Assembly: GCA_030435675.1 (NCBI GenBank)
Contig: CM059623.1
Span: 6,288,012 to 6,352,011, forward strand
Origin: Steinernema hermaphroditum
Taxonomy: Eukaryota; Nematoda; Chromadorea; Rhabditida; Steinernematidae
Length of the DNA stretch: 64,000 nucleotides
Direction of reading: 5' to 3'
This document shows, one piece after another, positions 58,879-64,000 of this stretch. The notes beneath the pieces are model-generated. The model did not search any database, had not been told where the DNA came from, and saw only the letters and a list, made by a program, of their open reading frames with translations. Position 1 is the first letter of the stretch. Each line of letters begins with the position of its first letter. The position numbers and the translations under genes were made by a program.

Positions 58879-61374
58879 ATGGACGGTTATAGCATGAGTG
58901 GCGATGAAGCGCAGTCACCCAAGAAAGCGGTGCACGAGCCCAATGACTCGATCAAGTGCTTGTTGGAAGCGTTCAAAGAGGTAGCTGACAAGGTAGACGC
59001 CCTTGAAGCGAAACAACAACAAGTGCCAATGAAAGAGAAGCCTCTTAAGAGCACGCGCCTAGATATACAGGCTCAGTTGAACGCCGACTGGGTGAATCGG
59101 CTGAACCAGGTGGCGGTCGACGTGGGAGAACACGAAGAGCTCCGAGCGGTGATCGAGGATATGAAAGCCCGCAATCTGCTGCTGCGAAAAGGTGACGCCC
59201 AGCCGGGTTTCTTCAAGTTTTTCGAAGATAGGCAGGCGGCCCATCCAGATCTGCCCATGTCCGAATGCGTTAAAGAGGCGCTTGACAAGTTCACGGAAAT
59301 AGAAGCGGCCAAACGCTCTACGGCAGCAGTGGTTTCGGCGGCATGCAACGCCTTCCTCGGACGCCAACGGTCTCCTGCTATAACTGCAAAGGATTTGGCC
59401 ATCTCGCTCGACACTGTCCCCAAGGCAATACGTCAAGCCGTCAATAAAGAAGGTCGTCAGCAGCGTTGGCCATCAGACTCTGTTGTCGGTAGGTTGCGTT
59501 TGAATTTAAAATTCTGGGTGGAATTAAATGCGCCGAATTGGGTATTGGACATGATTCAGTACGGATATGCCCTGCCGTTCAGGTCTAAGGGGGGCGTGCC
59601 AAATTACTCAAAAGCGAACCCTAGTATGGGTCAGCGGGATCGCGAATTTGTGGCGGAGGAGATCCAGTGCCTACTGGATACAAGGGCGATTAGCGCGACG
59701 AGGAATCGCCCTAAAGTAGTCAGTCCCATATCCGTCGTGCGGAATGGTAGTAAACCACGACTGATTGTAGACCTCTCATGGCTCAACAAATTTCTCGAGG
59801 AGAAGACAATAACTTTTGAACGTTTCGAAAACGTGGCTCGGATGCTGCCGAAAAACGGTTTCATGTCGGCATTCGACATGAAGTCCGGGTATCACCATAT
59901 CGAAATCCGGCGCGACGATAGGGAATTTTTGGGGATAGAGTGGGGCGGCGAATTTTACGTTTTCAACGTACTGCCCTTCGGCTTGTCGTCAGCGCCCATG
60001 GTGTTCACAAAACTTTTCCGACCTTTGTTAGGCAAATGGCGATCAGCGGGTCTAATTTGCGCGTTATACCTTGACGACGGTTTGATAATTGCGCCATCAA
60101 AGGCGCAATGCGCGGCAGCGGCGGAGATAGTAAGGCGGGACTTAGCGCTGGCCGGAGTCGTGACATCCGACTCCAAGTGCCAATGGGAACCAGTCCAGCG
60201 CCTTACCTGGTTGGGCTACGACATTGATTTGGAAAAATTTTGCGTGTGCATCTCAGAAAAGCGCATATTTAAGTGGGAGTGTCGGATGGCGGACATGCTC
60301 CAAACCAAAGCGCCCAGCAAGCAGGAGCGCATGCAAATTGCGGGCACACTGGCGTCCGTAAGTCATGTATTTGGACCAGTTACTTCTCTCAAGGCGCGTA
60401 GCATCCATGCAACGGTTCAGCAGATGGAGCTCTGCACTGCGCGAGCGCGACAGCCGCTTTCAGAAGGTGAGAGGTGGGACCTTTCATGGTGGTGGCAGAA
60501 CGCGCGGAAACGGAATAGTAGATCGCTCGAACTAGGGGGGTCCTCGCGTCGCTTGGATACAGACGCGTCTGCAACGGGAGCAGGCGCGGTGTTGTGGTGC
60601 CGCGATGGAGCCATCATTCGCACTTCCATAAATTTCGACGCGCGGGAAGCGTTAGAATCCAGTACATATCGGGAAGTAGCGGCGGTCTTATTCGCACTGG
60701 GAGCCTTCGCGAGTGAGCTAGGCGGGGTGCGCATCCTAGTACAAATAGACAACCTCGGAGCTGTGAGCGTCATAAAGAAAGGCAGTGCAGTGCCGCAGCT
60801 CCAGAAACTGGCCGACCGTATTTTCGAATTAACAGAAAGCCTAGGGTCCGAAATTGAGCCAGTGTGGGTTCCACGGGAGTTAAACACTCTAGCCGACGAG
60901 GCCAGCCGGTTGATTGACCGGGACGACTGGGGAATCCAGGACGCATTATTCGAGGTGTGCGTTAGTCGGTGGGGCGTTCCATCAATCGATATGTTCGCCA
61001 ACAGTCGTAATTCCAAGTGCGTGCGCTTTTTATCCAGATACGCAGATATAGGCGCCGAAGGAGTTGATGCATTTGCGTCGTCGTGGGCAGGCGAATTCGC
61101 GTGGGTAGTACCTCCGCCGCGGCTCATTCCGGAAGCGGTTGCGGCCATCAGACAGCAGCGCGCGAGGGCAATCCTAGGGATTCCATATTGGCCTTCGCAC
61201 CTGTTCTTTCCAACGCTGTGGGACGGAGTCACATGGAGAAATTTCGTTGTAGACATAATATGGATTGCAGAAGGTTCCGAGATCTTCACGCCGGCAACAT
61301 ACGCCAACTCAGTCTTCAACAACCCCACGTCCCCATTCCCCTTTTGCTTCTTGCTCGTAAATGGCTCTCTTTAG
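58879..61374 (+). CDS. Gag-RT-RNase H fusion protein of PAT-2
   Basis: 831 codons. Residues 1-150 are gag-like (LKSTRLDIQAQLNADWVNRL; ARNLLLRKGDAQPGFFKFFE). The Gln/Gly linker of other PAT gags is missing, and the CCHC knuckle (CYNCKGFGHLARHCP) is encoded at 59376-59417 in another frame that stops at 59445-59447. The main frame instead enters RT: VVSPISVVRNGSKPRLIVDL, FDMKSGYHHIEI, ALYLDDGLIIA. RNase H follows (RRLDTDASATGAGAVLW; ESSTYREVAAVLFALGAF; DEASRLIDRDDWGI). An internal deletion in gag most simply explains the fusion. RT-RNase H looks intact. Confidence 0.92.
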   Translation: MDGYSMSGDEAQSPKKAVHEPNDSIKCLLEAFKEVADKVDALEAKQQQVPMKEKPLKSTRLDIQAQLNADWVNRLNQVAVDVGEHEELRAVIEDMKARNLLLRKGDAQPGFFKFFEDRQAAHPDLPMSECVKEALDKFTEIEAAKRSTAAVVSAACNAFLGRQRSPAITAKDLAISLDTVPKAIRQAVNKEGRQQRWPSDSVVGRLRLNLKFWVELNAPNWVLDMIQYGYALPFRSKGGVPNYSKANPSMGQRDREFVAEEIQCLLDTRAISATRNRPKVVSPISVVRNGSKPRLIVDLSWLNKFLEEKTITFERFENVARMLPKNGFMSAFDMKSGYHHIEIRRDDREFLGIEWGGEFYVFNVLPFGLSSAPMVFTKLFRPLLGKWRSAGLICALYLDDGLIIAPSKAQCAAAAEIVRRDLALAGVVTSDSKCQWEPVQRLTWLGYDIDLEKFCVCISEKRIFKWECRMADMLQTKAPSKQERMQIAGTLASVSHVFGPVTSLKARSIHATVQQMELCTARARQPLSEGERWDLSWWWQNARKRNSRSLELGGSSRRLDTDASATGAGAVLWCRDGAIIRTSINFDAREALESSTYREVAAVLFALGAFASELGGVRILVQIDNLGAVSVIKKGSAVPQLQKLADRIFELTESLGSEIEPVWVPRELNTLADEASRLIDRDDWGIQDALFEVCVSRWGVPSIDMFANSRNSKCVRFLSRYADIGAEGVDAFASSWAGEFAWVVPPPRLIPEAVAAIRQQRARAILGIPYWPSHLFFPTLWDGVTWRNFVVDIIWIAEGSEIFTPATYANSVFNNPTSPFPFCFLLVNGSL

Positions 61375-61385
61375 GCTTCTTGCCT

Positions 61386-61710
61386 CCGTACGAACTAAAT
61401 AAAGCGACACCTGTTGGTGTGTAGTAGGAGGCGGTTAGGGGAGAAGAGGGATGACTTCGCCAGGGGATAGGCGAAGCTGAAATTCGCTTTTCCGCGTAGA
61501 GAAGCGAAGCGAATCGAAGAGGAAATGGTCATTTCAGCGGAGCCATCCAACGGGCGTTGGGTCACGGCACGGAGTACTGCAGAGGCAGTACGGTACTAGG
61601 CCAGAGGGGCGATAGGAGCACGCGAAGAGAGATAAAAGTCATCTTGCGTGATAGTTCGCGTGGTAGTCACTGTTTTGAGTGTAAAATTGTTGCTAGAAGT
61701 GATTTGAGGA
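61386..61710. repeat. PAT-2 internal B1-A2 junction repeat
   Basis: B1 and A2 meet at GGAAATGGTCATTTCAG. Contains AATAAA at 61398-61403, a likely polyadenylation signal for the gag-RT transcript; B2 repeats it at 62928-62933 for the recombinase transcript. Confidence 0.88.
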
Positions 61711-61757
61711 AGTCCACACCCACCCACCCTTCAGAAAGGCTGTAATCTCCATGGGCC

Positions 61758-62810
61758 ATGCCGGAGAGTACGTGTACAATGTCGTTCTGTTTAGGTATGT
61801 TTCAAGGAGCCCATCGCGCACTGTGTCGATTCGTAGCACCGGAGATTGCAACGGCGGCAGTCGGAAAGCTACAAGCTGCAAAAGAGAAGTCAACGATGCG
61901 CTCGTATACGGCCGCCATCAGCAAGTTCCAAGCGTGGCGCGACGGACGGATCAAAGACAAGGTGTCTCCAAACGAAGTAATGGCGTACCTGACGCAGCTG
62001 CTCGTTCAAAACAACTCAACATCGGCAGTACAAGTGGCAGCGTCCGCGTTGAAGTGGTACTTCAGCTTCTACGCGGGGCCGAATCCGGTGGACTCCGTTT
62101 GGATTCGAACGTTGCTAGAGGGAGTCCGGCGCGAAGGCAGAATTCCAACGCACCGACCGAAGATCACAGAAATAGAGATGCGGCTTCTCGCTAGATGGCA
62201 AGCCGAAAGTATCAAGGACCAGCGTATCCTAACGCTGTTGGCTACACTATATGCAGGTTGCCTGCGACCGTCGGAAGGAACGTGTCTACGACGTTGTCAA
62301 GTCCAACTGGCTCCCGGGCGAATGGTCCTCTACATCATCCGCGACAAGACCAACAAACAAGGAGCGGGGCGGCCAGTCGTCATTCAAGAAAGTCCAGGGC
62401 GGTTCTGCGCGGTGAAGCTGATGAAGAACTGGCTGCAGATTTCGCCGAAATCTGACTATGTGTTCCCTTGCTTCAAAGATTGTTCCAGACCAATTTCGTA
62501 TGATACCGCACGTCAGGAGTGGACGCGAGTCGCAACACTACTTCAAATGCCAAGACACGTGACGCTCCATGGGTTCCGCGGAGGAGCAGCAACGAAGGCA
62601 ATCGAAGAAGGAGCGCCCGTCGACGAGGTGATGAGACATGGCCGCTGGAAACGCGTCGAAACTCTGAAGGCGTACGTCGAAACATCAGAGAAGACCACCC
62701 CAGTCGCGTCATCCTTGATGAGACGCTTGCGCTTGGACGGAGAAACCGAAGTCGAAGATCGCGAAGCGAGTGCCCCCACGTCCGTTCCCGAGGAGGAGGA
62801 CCAACGCTGA
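61758..62810 (+). CDS. Tyrosine recombinase of PAT-2
   Basis: 350 codons from ATG at 61758. The core-binding half includes RSYTAAISKFQAWRDGRI. The catalytic domain has YAGCLRPSEGTCLRR (first Arg), LHGFRGGAATKAIEEG (H-x-x-R), RHGRWKRVETLKAYV (Trp and nucleophile Tyr) and a charged tail ending PEEEDQR. It is colinear with the PAT-1 enzyme (339 codons) but clearly diverged, so the two elements are different families. It integrates circular element DNA by strand exchange. No lesion was seen; a shorter start at a later Met is possible. Confidence 0.92.
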   Translation: MPESTCTMSFCLGMFQGAHRALCRFVAPEIATAAVGKLQAAKEKSTMRSYTAAISKFQAWRDGRIKDKVSPNEVMAYLTQLLVQNNSTSAVQVAASALKWYFSFYAGPNPVDSVWIRTLLEGVRREGRIPTHRPKITEIEMRLLARWQAESIKDQRILTLLATLYAGCLRPSEGTCLRRCQVQLAPGRMVLYIIRDKTNKQGAGRPVVIQESPGRFCAVKLMKNWLQISPKSDYVFPCFKDCSRPISYDTARQEWTRVATLLQMPRHVTLHGFRGGAATKAIEEGAPVDEVMRHGRWKRVETLKAYVETSEKTTPVASSLMRRLRLDGETEVEDREASAPTSVPEEEDQR

Positions 62811-62915
62811 AGAAGGAAGTCCCCGTGCTCTGTTGTCTGTTGGTACTATGTGATATGTTGTTCGTAGATGTTGTAGGCAGAGTGATAGGATGGTTGTTAC
62901 AGTGATTGTTGACTA

Positions 62916-63058
62916 CCGTACGAACTAAATAAAGCGACGCCTGTTGGTGTGTAGTAGGAGGCGGTTAGGGGAGAAGAGGGATGACTTCGCCAGGGGATAG
63001 GCGAAGCTGAAATTCGCTTTTCCGGGTAGAGAAGCGAAGCGAATCGAAGAGGAAATGG
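62916..63058. repeat. PAT-2 terminal repeat B2
   Basis: 143 bp matching B1 with very few differences (GCGACGCCTG against GCGACACCTG; CCGGGTAG against CCGCGTAG). Confidence 0.88.
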
Positions 63059-63061
63059 GTA

Positions 63062-63870
63062 TTGTATCCCTCACGAAACTCTTCCGAAATTCGGAAAGGT
63101 CCCACCACGGGAAATTCGCAGGTTTACAATGGAAATTGGTGATTATCACAGTTTTCTCGCGAGCTGCGCGATTTCGCTAGAATCTCTGAGCGTAACTTTG
63201 TTCAGCGTAACTTTCTGCATCGAATGAACCCGGGTTTGTATCGATCTGAGCGAAATCCACAGAGAAATAAGCTTTACATTAATTTGCCTTATCAACATCC
63301 CGGGTTTTGGCCCATTTCTGGCATAGGACAGGGAACTTTTAAGCGATTTACACATAACAGCGAACCAACAAGCATCAAACTATCGACAATAACATCAAGC
63401 AAGTACAGTTAAGACGACTCAGAGCTCGACTCTGAGTATTCTCCACTTTTGGAATCCGATGGCCGATGATGCAAGCCAGCGAAAGAGGAACACCGTAGCT
63501 GCATGTGTTTCTCCTCTGCATCTGTTCTTATGGTTGATAGTTTGATGCTTGATGGTTCGCTGTTCTGTGTAAATCGCTTAAAAGTTCCCTGTCCTATGCC
63601 AGAAATGGGCCAAAATCCGGGATGTTGATAAGGCAAATTAATGTAAAGCTTATTTCTCTGTGGATTTCGCTCAGATCGATACAAACCCGGGTTCATTCGA
63701 CGCAGAAAGTTACGCTGAACAAAGTTACGCTCAGAGATTCTAGCGAAATCGCGCAGCTCGCGAGAAAAATGTGATAATCACCGATTTCCATTGTAATACT
63801 GCCGATGGCAGGAAATGGCGCGCCAATTTTTCGTGGTGGGAGCTTTAGAAGAGTTTCGTGAGGGATACAA
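63062..63870. mobile_element. Foldback/mariner-like element, TA target
   Basis: TTGTATCCCTCACGAAACTC at the left and GAGTTTCGTGAGGGATACAA at the right, flanked by TA (63060-63061; 63871-63872). The arms are about 330 bp and nearly complementary. The left terminal TTGTAT(T/C)C is shared with the remnant at 33280. The short middle (63405-63520) has no ORF. The last 130 bp of the window (63873-64000) show no feature. Confidence 0.8.
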
Positions 63871-64000
63871 TAGAAGTTGTGGAACTTTCAGAAAGATTTG
63901 AGAAATTTTTTTCACGATGGCCCTGTCCCTTTAAAGGGACACGGTCATGGCGGAAAAAAGTTTTTTTAAAAATCTGAAAAAATTCATGCCCGTGTTTTTG

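Larger units (their letters stand above)
58285..63058 (+). mobile_element. PAT-2: PAT-type retrotransposon with fused gag-RT ORF
   Basis: A1 (58285-58470) matches A2 (61528-61710) and B1 (61386-61528) matches B2 (62916-63058) in the A1...B1-A2...B2 order of PAT elements. It carries an RT-RNase H ORF fused to gag and a tyrosine recombinase ORF, both open on the plus strand. It lies between minisatellite S21 and a foldback element. Confidence 0.92.

Overview
The window is nuclear DNA of an animal, most likely a rhabditid nematode. The clearest pointer is a gene whose spliced product reads as the nematode NeuroD-type factor CND-1. Introns of 40-46 bp, GC-rich third codon positions and PAT-type tyrosine-recombinase retrotransposons fit this. 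Only about 4 kb is ordinary host gene sequence; the rest is repeats, often nested several deep.

Host genes are all in the first 13.5 kb: the 3' end of a LARP1-like gene (1-313, +), a three-exon gene for a small Cys-rich membrane protein (2671-3238, +), cnd-1 (7629-8279, -), a two-exon gene for a short secreted peptide ending in eight tyrosines (12288-12579, +), and a possible partial gene at 13027-13452 (+). Between them lie small DNA transposons: a hAT derivative with an 8-bp target duplication, TAA/TTA-target elements, TA-target elements, and SINE-like insertions with 14-15 bp duplications.

From 13.6 to 17.4 kb there is a decayed Mutator-like element. From about 19.6 to 37.9 kb a single 0.5-kb SINE has been split by two insertions. 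One is a PAT/DIRS deletion derivative (19.7-22.25 kb). The other is a Gypsy-type LTR element (22367-37604, TCCC duplication) that lacks reverse transcriptase but carries a host-like microprotein ORF and a 2.5-kb minisatellite. Its 3' LTR is broken into four colinear pieces by a TAA-target MITE, a Tc1/mariner-type transposon with an intron-containing transposase, a mariner remnant, and an element with TGTNR termini and a GAGT duplication. That last element contains an integrase scrap and an OTU-like protease, and I interpret it as a Ginger DNA transposon.

From 39.2 to 45.0 kb a 21-bp minisatellite contains a MULE-type MITE, itself split by an apparently complete PAT element (gag, RT-RNase H and tyrosine recombinase ORFs, split direct repeats with one mismatch in 177 bp). 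From 45.5 to 52.5 kb an RTE-type LINE is split by a young LTR element with apparently identical LTRs, which in turn holds an internally deleted hAT element. A FLYWCH/MULE transposon follows (52592-54304), then a composite repeat carrying a small element whose ends are tandem 16-bp units with a 9-bp target duplication (55519-56085). A second PAT element (58285-63058) has gag and RT-RNase H fused into one 831-codon ORF. The window ends in a foldback element (63062-63870).

All family names come from motifs read by eye; no database search was run.
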